Shown here: positions 46,638-57,997 of the stretch, in pieces
How positions within the stretch are numbered: position 1 is the stretch's first letter
Layout: each line of letters opens with the position of its first letter
NCBI GenBank assembly: GCA_029216955.1
Contig: JANAVB010012195.1
Location: forward strand, 1,008,757 to 1,072,756
Length of the DNA: 64,000 nt
Source: Iris pallida
Taxonomy: Eukaryota > Streptophyta > Magnoliopsida > Asparagales > Iridaceae
Direction of reading: 5' to 3'
Made by a program: the position numbers and the translations under genes
The notes under the pieces: model-generated
What the model was told of the DNA's origin: nothing
The model's input: the letters and a program-made list of their open reading frames with translations, nothing else
Databases searched by the model: none

Positions 46638-49600
46638 AAACCATCTCCTCTTCTGAGATGGCAACAACTCAAAGCGACACTTCGTCAATCGGCTCGACGA
46701 AGAAGGTGATGACGATCCAATTCGATCAACTCGCCTACGAAGAAATGCAGCGGGCTAAGAGTGGCAAGCCCACTTCAGCCTCCATCATCACTGCCAAGTC
46801 GAAAGGACACTCTGTCTATGTCCCTAAGATTCAGTTGGCAGCCAATGGTGAAGTCTCTGCCACAGTGTCTACTCCTAACACTGGCAAAGACTCTACTGCA
46901 AGCACGCACACTCTTGTGCGCTCGAAGATGACAGCATTCAAAAGTCATGCTGACAGTGCTGGCTCCTTAGCCAAGTCTGTTCCAGCGTGCAATCTCACAT
47001 CCAAAAGTCACGCTGACAGTATTGGCTCCTTAGCCAAATCTGTTCCAGCGTGCAAATTCAATCCTAAAAGTCACGCTGACAGTACTGGCTCTTTAGCCAA
47101 ATCTGTTCCAGCGTGTATTTCCAAAGTCAAGAAACACGCTGACAGCACTGGCTCATTAGCCAAATCTGTTCCAGCGTGTATTTCCAAAATCAAAAATCAC
47201 ACTGACAGCACTGGCTCCTTAGCCAAATCTGTTCCAGCGTGTAATTCTAAAATTAAAAGTCACGCTGACAGCACTGGTTCTTTAACCAAGCCTGTTTCAG
47301 CGTGTACATCATCTAAGAAGAATAGCTCTTTAGCTATCTCTTCCTCTTTGCCAAGTTCTACTAGAACTGGGGGTGGTCTTCCACATAAAGTCCCTTCGAA
47401 AAGAGATAACTCTTTAGTTGTTTCTTCTGCTCCTGTAGTTTTTACTTCAGGAACAGCTTTGACTGACAATTTTGTTAGTCAAAGAAAAGAAGATAGTCTT
47501 TTGACTACTCTTCCTTTTGGACATTCTATGTCTCAAAACTTGAATAAGTCTAAGAAGAAACATTCTGTAATGTCTACTTTTACGACTTCTTCAAATTGGG
47601 CACAGAATTTGTCTATGAAAGAGGGTCTGTTACCAACTCCTAATCAAGGGGGGTGGTTCAACTCTTCCTTCTCTGCAAATATCCAGATCAATGGAAGGAA
47701 AACTCCAAGTTTCCAAAACCAATGTGTTACCTCAAACTGATTTAAGAACAAAACTTAATCAAATCCGTTTGGGAAGTACTTCTGGTGTTAGGAAACCACA
47801 TCAATCAGATATGAAAATAAAAGATCCAGATGCAGAGTATGCTAAAAATTATGTGGCTCATATTAATCACTCCCTATATAATCAAGAGCCATCAAGACCC
47901 AGGAACAAGAAATATACTCCTAAAAATACACAAGGAGTGTTCTCTGATGTACCTCAATCTTCACAAACAGATTTATGAGAACACCTTCAACAGAAAAGAA
48001 GGAGTAATTCTGTGACAATGGACCATGCTGAATGTGACTTCCAGCCAAAAGTCATAATTCAATGCAGATGTCAATCAATGGTTCAAGCCTATTTTGAATA
48101 TGAATGTGACTTCCAGCCAAGAGTCACAATGTAATGCAGATGTCAAAATAAACGACAATCTATCTTCAATCGGATTCAGTGTGAACCTATGCCTGATGAA
48201 GATGAGCCTTTGTTTGCTTCTGTCAACATGACCTCTCGGGATACTGGGGGTAGAGCTGATAGTCCAGATGGAGTATATAGAGGCACAAGAGCAAGAGTCC
48301 TGGTCTCTAGTCAAAGAACTTTGATCTCTGAAGATGATTCTGAATTCCTTGGAGAATCTAACTTTCCGCCTCTTCCTACTGGGGTATTTCTCCTATAATT
48401 GACTTTGATGCACAAAGCAATGATTCAGAACAAATAACATCCACCAGTTCATCAATAATCCCTCGTACAGTCACGACTTATATGGTTGATGGAAATACTG
48501 ATGAACCTTCTTCTTCCTTGACTCCTCAAGAACAAAGGATTGCTTCTTTGGAACAGCAAATAAAGTCTATGGCTGATACTATGAAGTCGATGTATGAACT
48601 CATGGCAACTCAGATACAAAATGGACAGACTGTACCAGATGCCATACCAATTGACACTGGTGTAAGTCCAGTGCAAGCTCCTCCAGCAGTACAATCCAAC
48701 ACTCCTGGTCTCTCTGGAGCTGGGGGTAGTGCTTATAATGCTGTTCCTCCTCCTAACTATTCTCTACAAGCTACAACTCCACAATCTTTCGGAGTTGTCT
48801 CTGAAGAATTGAAGAATCTCAAAACTCAATTCGAGGCATTCAAACAGAAAGATGGTTTACAAAGGTTAGGCATCAAACAACCTTATCCGATAGAATGGAA
48901 GCAAGTATCGTATCCTCCTAAATACAAGCCTCCTACTATCTCATTCTATGATGGAACCACTTCTCCAAGTCAGTTTATTAATCACTTTGAAGTGATGACT
49001 GACCACTTGCAACCAAGTGACGCCCTCCTTACTCGGGTGTTTGTTGGATGTCTCAAGGAAACGACTTATGAATGGTATAGAAGTCTCCCAGATGGGTGCA
49101 TTACCTCATTTGCCGGTTTCAAACAGATATTTCTTGAACGGTTCTATGAAGGGCTCAATGACATGACTATGTCTGCTCTTATTAGAATCAAGCAGAAAAT
49201 AATGAAACTACAGAGGATTTCATTGAACGGTTTCGAAGAGAAGCTCTGAAGATGCCTCTTGGAACTCCAGATGCTGTCACCATCGACACATACAAATCAA
49301 ACTTGTTGCCAATCATCAGCATGTGGACAGGATCTACTCAATTTCAAGATTGGCCTTCCTTTATAGTCAGTGCCAAGGCCGCAGAAATTAGTGCTGAAAC
49401 CTTCAAAGGTTTAGGAGTGCAGATGACTCCCAAAGAAACAGGTCAAGGTACTAACAATAATGCTAAAAACAATGCTCGCAAGGGAAAAGAAACTCTTGAA
49501 GTTAATCTTCAGAGCAAAGATGCATCAACTGTTCAAACTTCTCCTACCTTTACAACTCAACAACCAAGAACACCTCACCCCAAAGAAGAGTACTCTTTCG

Positions 49601-49656
49601 ATGACGACGATGTCCTTGGTATCTTTGAATGTCTGCTGAAAGGTAATAAAATATAA
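46620..49656 (+). pseudogene. gag: E2 gag (broken), with six 63-bp repeats
   Basis: The N-terminus (KLATLLG, then QFDQLAYEE) is homologous to E1; a likely ATG is at 46659. Six 21-residue repeats of KSHADSTGSLAKSVPAC type span 46941-47311 with a 63-base period. After TGA 47738-47740 the frame changes (47691-48398, with stops at 47976 and about 48132). The gag core is at 48482-49249 (YPIEWKQVSYPPKYKP, ALLTRVFVG, YEWYRSLPDG). A further frame change near 49200 leads to 49252-49656. The core is a good match to E1 gag, so the identity is firm; the breaks make it non-functional. Confidence 0.88.
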
Positions 49657-52095
49657 TTACCTGAAATCAAGAAACCTGATGAAGCTGGGAAGACAGATCA
49701 TCCTAAATACTGTCCATACCACAGAATGTTGGGTCACACAATTCGTACATGTTATGTACTGAAAGGAAAGATCCAAGAAATGATTAAATCTGGAGCTATC
49801 TCCCTTACTCCAAAAGAGAAGACCGTCACCTCCAACGTCGTCTCTATGCAATTCGGAGATTTGCCTCCTCAACTCCTTGAAAGTGGGATCGTTCCTATTC
49901 TCAAGGCAACTCTTGAAATAGTGAATATTCCTCCTCCACAGTCTGAAGGATTAGTGCCAATCACTTTGGAAACAGGAGAAATCATGTGGATTCATCCTGA
50001 TCTAGTGGCAGATTTTGAATCTCCTTCTCCTCAAAAGACTACTTCTCGAAAGTCCAAGAAAGCTGGAAAAATTAAGTCATGTCATATGACTTCTCTTGGA
50101 TCTACCTCTGACACAGAGCCAAAAGAGAAGGAAGAAGCACTTGCTGGTGCTACTCGAACAGGAAAACCTTATCTAAAGGATTATTCCAAGAATCCTGAGG
50201 ATACTCCTGATATTCCTCCAGCTGATAAAGATGCTCCTAATGTTCCTCCTGAAGAAGAATCATCCACTGCACCTGTTCCTTCAACTACACCGGTTGAACC
50301 TGTTTCTCCCAAGCCTACGGCTCTTGAGAAAGGCAAACAACAGGCTCGGTTTGATAAACCAATCAAGAAGTCCCCTCCTCTTGGACTTCAGAAGCCTTAT
50401 AATTTTGACATTCTAGCTCAACTTGCTAATACTCCAGCTAGAATGTCCCTCTTTGAACTTTTACGTCTTTCTAAAGAGACTCGGGAGACGTTAAGTGAAG
50501 CACTTCTACAAGCTGACTCTTGTTTTGCACAATTGAAGAAGCCAGATGCAGAACATCCACTTGCTAACATTGCAACAGTGTATTGGAGATTATCCCAAAT
50601 ATCACCTTTACACAAGACGACATGCTATTGGAGGATAATCGACATGATCGGCCTCTCTACTACACTGGTTATATCGATACAATGAAGATAGATCGTATCC
50701 TCATTGATCCAGGGTCTGCTATAAGTATAATGCCAAAGAGTCTGTTGGATGAACTAAAAATTCCTCTTCACAAGCTCTCCAAGACGGTTACTACTATCCT
50801 GGGATTCAATCAAAGCCGAAGCGAGCCTTTGGGAAAGATTCATCTGAAGCTTCAGATAGGTGATTCAGATCCAAAGTCACTTTCTATGTGATCGAGATCG
50901 TAGGATCCTACAATCTTCTTCTTGGGAGGCCCTTTCTTTATGAAAATAATGTGGTGCCTTCTACTCTTCATCAGTGTTTTAAGTACATTGATAGCAATGG
51001 AAGAGTACAAAAAGAAGTTGCTGATATAAATCCCTTCCATGGGGTTGAAGCCTATTTTAATGATTCCCGGATGTATAAAGAAGAGTATACAAGGGTGATA
51101 CAAGCTATGGAGAAAGAGGATTCACAAAGTGAGACTTTAATAATCCCTGTTAAAGGTCGAACTACTCAGCAACAATCTTCCAAATCCTCCGGAGAAGGTT
51201 CTTTCATCATTCCGGTGAGTGGACGGATCTCTCCGTTACCTCAGTCGTCTGCTCAAGATACAATGATCATTCCTATTAGTGGGCGTACTACAGTTCTTGT
51301 ATCTTCACAGGATACTCTGCTAATTCCAGTTGGAGGGCGGATTACTCTTCCATCTCAAGCTTCAAGGGAGCTCACCTCTTCTGAGCCATTTGTTATCGAT
51401 CTTAATCGAAACAAAACTTTTTCTCGTTCTTCTTCTTCCCCTTTAGTCATTGACTTGGCTAAGATCTCTAAGGCTCAGCCTTCTCCCAATGTAAATATTG
51501 CTGCTTTTATATTTAATGAAAAGTCTCCATCTTTGCAGTACGCTGATGTGTGTAATTATGTTCATAGTTATTTACATTTGTTAGATGACTTGAGCACAAT
51601 AACCATAGGAGTTGTACAGACTTTCCATACAGATGTATCCCTAGAGTCAGTACAAACTTCGTACTTTCTAGTTCCCAGCAGAAAGCCAGGAGACATTCCA
51701 ATATTCTTTTACAAAGGGCCCCAAAATCCTTCTAACCCTGAAGATGATGACAAAAATGATGATACTGGAAGATTACAACTACGCCGTTATAGTCAGCAAT
51801 CTAAAGACATCATTTGGGTTATGACTTCAGAACTGGCCTCAGTAATGGAAGAGGAAGAAGAATGCCTGTTCGAATCCCTCCTTTGAAATATGGGAGGACA
51901 AAATGCGGATTGGGCTATATTGCTCCTACTCCTTTTATCAATATTATCCATGAAGATCCCGAGTCTGACGAAGATAAGAGATCTGATTCTTATAGTACCA
52001 CTTCTTGGGATTCCGATACGAGTATCGATAATTTCTACTGCAACACTCTGTCTTCCAACATGGTTTCTATTGACTATTCTGAAGAAAGTGATTAA
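49657..52095 (+). pseudogene. E2 gag knuckle and protease region (broken); pol missing
   Basis: Zinc-knuckle-like YCPYHRMLGHTIRTC (about 49709-49753) is followed by a protease with DPGSA near 50710 and LLGRPF near 50920. There are frame changes near 50570 and 50885. Four IIPVSGR-type repeats (51137-51345) occupy the linker where E1 has LKIRLKGKPP repeats. A frame change near 51800 leads to a G-patch-like MGYDF...GRGRRMP segment, and the final stop is TGA? at this frame's end, 52093-52095 (TAA). It ends at the same point as the first stop after the E1 protease (35246). No RT, RNase H or integrase follows. A short segment at 49654-49656 (TAA) also interrupts the frame. Confidence 0.85.
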
Positions 52096-52395
52096 TGCTT
52101 GACGGTTCATCCGTTCATTCATTTCGTTTATCCGACGGTTCGTCCGTTCATTAATGCCTGACGGTTCATCCGTTCATTCATCCGACGGTTTGCCCGTTCA
52201 TTAATGCTTGACGGTTCATCCGTTCATTTATTACATTTATCTGACGGTTCGTTCGTTCATTAATGCCTGACGGTTCATCCGTTCATTACATTCATCTGAC
52301 GGTTCGCCCGTTCATTGACGGTTCATCCGTTCACTTATCATATTCATCCGACGGTTCACCCGTTCATTAATACCTGATGGTTTATCCGTTCATGA
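52096..52395. repeat. Minisatellite of GACGGTTCATCCGTTCATT units in E2
   Basis: More than ten units of about 20-40 bases alternate GACGGTTCATCCG or GACGGTTCGCCCG with TTCATTAATGCC. The unit contains the inverted pair GACGGTT/CCGTT. The array starts directly after the gag-protease stop, where E1 has RT. Confidence 0.92.
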
Positions 52396-52659
52396 AAAAT
52401 TGAGTTCAAAAATATTTTTATGTCTGAATTCTATTTTTTCTAATCAGTATTAAACTAAGATTATTTCTGGTTTAATATCATCTGATAGAATTACAAAGCT
52501 TGTTTGTATATTCTATTCTATTGAAATGTGTCACGTATTATTTACCTCTGAACATATTTTCTATATCATTATCAAAACAGCAAAACCATAAATCAGATAA
52601 AAAATTCTCATTTTTATTCATAATCAAAAACATTGGATACAAGTGAGAATGAAAAAGAT
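52396..52659. other. Short spacer with polyadenylation signal of the E2 antisense gene
   Basis: AT-rich, non-coding. On the minus strand AATAAA occurs at 52613-52618, about 42 bases past the antisense stop at 52660-52662. Confidence 0.5.
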
Positions 52660-53549
52660 TCACTTATTGGGAGTTATTAGCTCCCTGATGCGTTCAAGAG
52701 CAGCATTCAATTTCTCTTCATGAGTCTTACGAACTCGTTCCGCTGCTTCCACTGTAACATTCTGTTCATCAAAAATAATGATAGCAGACTGGCGACGGTT
52801 AACTTCTTTAATCTGTTCCGCCTGCATCTGTTCTCGTTCCTTCTGAAGAATTTTACAGCGTTCGGCTTCAGAGATATAAGCAGCAGCCACCTTAGCTTGT
52901 TCTGTTTCCATGACAGTAATTCGCTCTTGAAGTCGAGCCAATTCCTCTTTCAATTTCTTCAGCTCTTCAGTCTTGGACGCTTTATCCTTCTCCAGAAGCT
53001 CTACTCTTTGACGAGTAGCTAATATTTCTTCGCCCTTTTCTACTAATTTCTCAGTAGAAGAGGCAAGAAATGCTTCAAGAGCTGCTTGTTGGGACTGTGC
53101 TTCATGCTCTAATTGATTAATCTCAGTTGCAGTTAAAGATTGAAGGTCTTCCTTCTTAGTCTCCCAGTATTTTCGGATGGTTGCTTCTAATTCATCCAGG
53201 AGATGTTCAAAGAAGATACACTGAGACTCGCAACCAGCATGTCGCAGAGCCATGAGCGGGAACTTGACCATAGTTCGAAGATCAGAAAAAGGCATAGCTT
53301 CATCCATCAAGAAACGTCTGGAATATGTATCTAGATATGAGTAAATGATTTCTGAATACATTTCCAGAGTTCTTGCTAGCCCAGTCTCAAATCCAGGAGT
53401 TGCTGTCATCATGGAAGAAGAAGCCTGAATGTTCTCTATCCTGGGAACAGAAGTGTGTACGACTGGAGAAGTTGGCACGTGTGAACTCCCTTCATCAGCA
53501 TCAGCCTGGATAAGCGGAGCATGAGTCGAACTCATTACTGCAGCAGTTC

Positions 53550-53630
53550 CTACAGTCAAAGAAAGAAAAAAATATATCAGCATATAAAGAAAAATAAATA
53601 GCAGAAATAGAATTTGAAATAAAGTTCTAC
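53550..53630 (-). other. 81-base in-frame candidate intron in the E2 antisense gene
   Basis: The minus strand shows GTAGAACTTT as donor and TTTGACTGTAG as acceptor around an AT-rich segment. Spliced, it joins QPG to TAAVMSS. Unspliced, it stays open and adds 27 residues with a hydrophobic run (ILFLLFIFLYMLIYFFL). E1 has no counterpart here. Confidence 0.6.
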
Positions 53631-56600
53631 CAGGTTGAGGTTCATATTCAATATGTGAAGGGAGTCTGGCATCTTTTCGTAGCCGGTCCATGATTGTATC
53701 CGACACCTGCTTCATGTGGCTGCTTCCAGCTCCAGAATTACTGGGAGCCGGAGCGTTATCTGGAGATTGAGCAGGTTCGGGGCTAAGTTCCATTCTGTTC
53801 CCCTTTACTTTATCCTCATCATAAGGAGCAGAAGTGCCAGCATGCCAGTCTTCTCCTCCTTCAGCTTCTTCTTCTTCCTCATCTTCAGGATGAGCTTCTG
53901 ATTCAGAGTCAATGATATTCACATCTTCATGAGTCGCAGGGACAATGACGATAGCAAGCTCAGTGTTGACTGCCGCCGGTTCAGTCCTCTCTGGAATGTC
54001 AGTTCGAAGAATGATGTCTTGATAAACATTCTTCAACAAATCATCAGCAGCTGATCGCTCAGACGCCGGCACATCTTCATCGCCTCTGGCTGAAGAAATG
54101 TTTTCTTCAGCTTGAGTTTCAGGAACTTCTGACTGTTTTATCACTTCTTCTGGAGCTGGTTCTTCTTCAGAGTAATTGATCTGGTCATCCAGTGCCTGAA
54201 TGACGCCTTCAGTCCCATGCTCAAATGGGATCATCCTCGTCTCCGAGGGTTCAATAGCTACCCCACTTGTGGTCGGAGCAGTTATTTCCTGAGCCTGAAC
54301 AGACTCTACTTCAGTCTGTTCAGTTGAAGCTGTCGGAAGGTGAATATCATCAGACTCGGTCTTCTCAGTAGAAGCTGCTTCATTGATTTCTGGCAAAACT
54401 CCTCCACTCATGATCGTTTCTAGGAGTTTATTGTCCTTTATTTTGCTGACAGACTTCTTGACATATTTGCCTCTCGACCTCCTTATCAAAGGAGCGTTGT
54501 CTTCATCAGTCTCTTCGTCTTTATCAGCGGCATCGTCTTCATCAACTGAGATACCGCCTAAAGCTGACGTAGCAGTCACTGAGACTCCTTTCTTTTTCTT
54601 CCTAGGTGTTTGAGACTTAGTACTCCTCTTGGAGACGGTCTCAGATTCATCGCTTCTCTTTCCTTAGAAAGAGATACAAAAATGGGCGGAAGAACTTCAT
54701 CAGGAAAATTTCCCTCCTGGAATAATTCATATCGGGGCTCAACCTCCACTGTCTCATCTACGGGTTCTGGAGAAGATTGTCGAATAATAGTCTTCTTCTT
54801 TGATCTCTTCGACGGAGCTAGCTCATCCTCTGCAACAAAGGTCTTCAGATTGAAACTCGGCCTAAAAGTGCTCGACGACACATAAAAGCGAGCATATGTA
54901 TAAAGCATCTTTGGCCCCGAGCTAGATAAAGGATTAGGCATAGAGAATACAACTTTTGTATCCCTAGCCGCAAAATATCTCCAAGCTCGAGCTCCGTCGA
55001 TAAGCCCTCCACAAGCAGGTAAGCAAGTGGTAGCGTTCCCAACGTGGAGCTGGTCATATACGAATTGTCTAGCAAATCGGCTTGGTAAATATGGCTCCAG
55101 ATATGTCATCTCTTCGTGATGGTATACTAGATGAGACGGCCTGATTCTCTGTAACCATTGGAAGACTACGTCATCTAGCCTGTTTCCCATATCTTCGTCC
55201 ATCATATTTAAGGGCATGCTCTTATAGCCCAATGGTGGAGGGACACATTGGATAGACCAATGTGACGCCCGATTCAAGACATTTCTGCATTCTGGAAGGG
55301 TGTGAACCTTCCAGAACGTCTCTCCAGAGTACCTCTCCAGAAAGAGGCTACCACTCCCTCCTGCCCCTGGAGGTATCAGACCATCATGATGAAGGAGAAG
55401 CCAACCATATAAATATGTGAAAGGCATCTCTATCCTTGGGAATTCTTCAGTCATCATCCTCTGATCAGACAGCATGTTGGTTACAAAATTCCGGAGACCT
55501 GCATTCAGCCTACAGGTCATTGCCGATAATAAGTCTAGCTTGTAACCATACACAAGGTGCACCGCTGCAAAGATAATACCTCTGTGTATCCTGTCCAAAG
55601 AACTGGAGCCAGGAACGATGAATCTCCTTAACCACAGAGATAAAAATTCGGCCAAATGGCCGTTTCTTGACAGACTCTTGCCACTCTGTCTTACATAAGA
55701 GCTGAAAGTGGTTCCAGCTTTGAACTCGTACCAGTCTTCAGTGATGGTGAAATCCTTGCAATCATATTTCTCCAGCCGATAAATGATTTCACCCGTAGAG
55801 AGAGGCTTGAAGTTGCTGATCTGATACCATCTCTTCTCGTTTATTTTCTTATCATCCTTTTCACGGTTCATGAAAAGGTAGGACATCCACTTCTGAATGT
55901 AGTTATCAGCCTCATCCTTGGAACCCTTGTAATATATAGTACATGTACCAAAATGGCACATCATCTCTTCAAATAGATGTACCATCTCTAGGTTCTTCTC
56001 TGACAAAAAGTTCAGCTCTTCTGTCGTAGGAAAATACTCCTCATACGGCAGCGAGCCTGAAGGCAGGTGTGAGATGTATTCCATCTCATGAAGGGCGAAG
56101 CCCATCTCTCCTTTTGGAGTCATAAAGGTCCCCGTCCTGTGATTGTATCTCTCAACCAAAGCCAGGAATAGGAAGGGATTAGGCTTCAAGCCGTAGGATG
56201 AATTGACGACGGCATCATAAAGATTAATCTTCTTCAGTTCAGTCTTAAAATTTTCCAAAGCCCAGTGGACCAAAGTCTTCCATCTCACATTCTCCTGATT
56301 CATTAGGCCGTTCATCCTCGGTGTCGAATCAGTAGGATAGAATGCATTCTTGTTGGACATGAATTCGTTTATGAAAATGGGCATCCTGAACGGCATCAAT
56401 ATGGATGAATCTTCAGGTGGTATGCATCCAGGCTTCAAACCCCGAAACACTGATACATGATCCTCCGGGGCACTGAAAAATCTCTCCTTCCTGTAAATAA
56501 TACGGCTTGCCTTCGCCTGCTGATATTCTGTCAAATACTAGGACATCTTTCTCGAATAGCTGGCATGCATAAGTCTCATGATTGATAAGCCTCTGGAAAC

Positions 56601-56914
56601 CTTTGGCCAGTACATGGGCTGTTTCACATCCCCTTCGAAGTAGAAGCACACCTTCTCTCTGATGCCCTTCGGCTGAGATTTTTGTGCTATTGCATCTCCG
56701 AACAAGAATGCTGGTTTCTTGTGGGATACCAGATCCAAACTCTGAAAGGGTTGTCCATTCATTAAGCAGAGTAAGGTGGTATGATCTTGATTGGCCAACA
56801 AAGACAATCTGGCTTCCGAAAGATCAAATTGAGGGAATTGTACATGAGATAGATCATGCTTAAATGAGAAACTCAAGCACCCCTCATAATCCGCTTCTTC
56901 GCTTCGGATGTTCA

Positions 56915-57535
56915 CTACAGAAAATGACAGAAAACAAAGTCAGATATATCTATGTCTATGCGTGTATTACAGTATTTGAAGGAAGTTCCAAAAGTCACGC
57001 AGACTCCATATGGATATACTACCATGACATGCTGAGTGATTTATTCACGCAGATGACTAATTCACGCAAAGTTCAGACAGATTAGGATGAAAGTCACGCA
57101 TCATTGCCAGAATCACATTTAAGTGAAAATGATAAAAAAATACGCTGACAGATCAAGACTAATCTAATCCAGAAGATGACTCTCAGAAGTCTGCGTGAAT
57201 AATTCAATATTGACATCTCTGTCAACATATAAAAAATCACGCAGCATCATCATGAAAGCCGCGTGACTATTTCAAACATGGACATTTTTGCCAACGTGAA
57301 AAGTCACGCAGAGTCATGAGAGTCATGCTCCTTTGCGTGGAACACAGAGCTTCGTAAACACGAAGATGTGAAGTATGGTCGACCCTAAAGAGGGGGCATA
57401 CTTTATTAATATCCTTTGCCCTAAGAAGGGGGAATATATTTCTAAAGTTTATTGTTTTAAGATCCTAAAAGATTCTATGTGGAGTTCATCTTTATCAAAG
57501 TCGTCTTCAAACAGTTCGTGTCCTCCATCACTTAC
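56915..57535 (-). other. Intron 1 of the E2 antisense gene, with a cluster of GTCACGC-type words
   Basis: 621 bases with consensus ends. About eleven CACGC/GCGTG words lie in 56958-57340, among them GTCACGC at 56994-57000, 57093-57099 and 57303-57309, TTCACGC at 57044-57050 and 57061, and GCGTGAC at 57261-57267. The remainder is unique sequence without an ORF of note. Confidence 0.75.
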
Positions 57536-57770
57536 GATGCATAGGAGCTTGTGGGACTTCCTGTCGAGGAAGCCTGTCAGTAGTGGCACGCGAAGAAGTC
57601 GCAGGGGCTTTCCCCTTGGCCTGAGCATCAGCTTTCTTGGGAGCCATTGCGGCTGAGAAAAGAGAAGAAGAAGTCAGGGAAGAAGGAGTTCGTCGGGGAA
57701 GATGAAGTTCTCTTCTGTGGGTTCTCTCTTTCAAATGCAAGTAAAGAGGGAAAGAAGTAATCTATGGCTT

Positions 57771-57777
57771 ATTTATA
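57771..57777 (-). promoter_or_regulatory. TATA box of the E2 antisense gene
   Basis: TATAAAT on the minus strand lies about 124 bases before the ATG at 57647, matching the layout of E1 (43731-43740). Confidence 0.7.
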
Positions 57778-57979
57778 GGCTCATGAAGAATTCTAAATGG
57801 CCCATCATGATTTGCCTCGATTTAGGAGCTTGATACGGGATCCTAACTGCACAGAATCCCAACAGTCCAATCATTTAGGAATAAATATCTCTTTAAAGTC
57901 ATCTCAGCGTGACTAAATTTATTTTATCATCTTAAATTTTCAAAGTATTTCGAAATTTTGAAGTCTTTTCAACTTTTGA

Positions 57980-57997
57980 AAACTTTGAAGGGAGTTT
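57980..57997 (+). other. E2 polypurine tract
   Basis: AACTTTGAAGGGAGTTT lies directly before the 3' LTR terminus TGTAGGCC at 57998. Confidence 0.75.

Larger units (their letters stand above)
52660..57647 (-). pseudogene. E2 antisense accessory gene, plant-mobile-domain-like (one stop, one frame change)
   Basis: Homologue of the E1 antisense gene. Exon 1 is 57647-57536 (MAPKKADAQAKG). Intron 1 is 56915-57535 with a GTAAGT donor and TTTTCTGTAG acceptor, phase 1 exactly as in E1. The exon from 56914 carries a TAG at 56538-56540. It then encodes the ERYNHRTGTFMTPKGEMGF motif and LPSGSLPYEEYFP, then IRPSHLVYHHEEMTYLEPYL and the RFARQF block. The basic stretch SKRSKKK is followed by a frame change near 54660, either a one-base indel or an unrecognised intron. 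The frame from 54579 to 52660 is acidic, then coiled-coil-forming (LEKDKASKTEELKKLKEEL). An 81-base in-frame GT-AG intron lies at 53550-53630. The preserved domains and splice phases argue for past selection. The molecular function is unknown. Confidence 0.8.

Noticed and set aside
54580..54700. A second intron in the E2 antisense gene matching intron 2 of E1
   Set aside because: No convincing T-rich acceptor with a frame-restoring donor; a one-base frameshift explains the frame change equally well.
52396..56900. Reverse transcriptase or integrase in E2
   Set aside because: Searched by motif (YVDD, DNGPQF, GLAEA-like) and not found; the region is minisatellite and the antisense gene.
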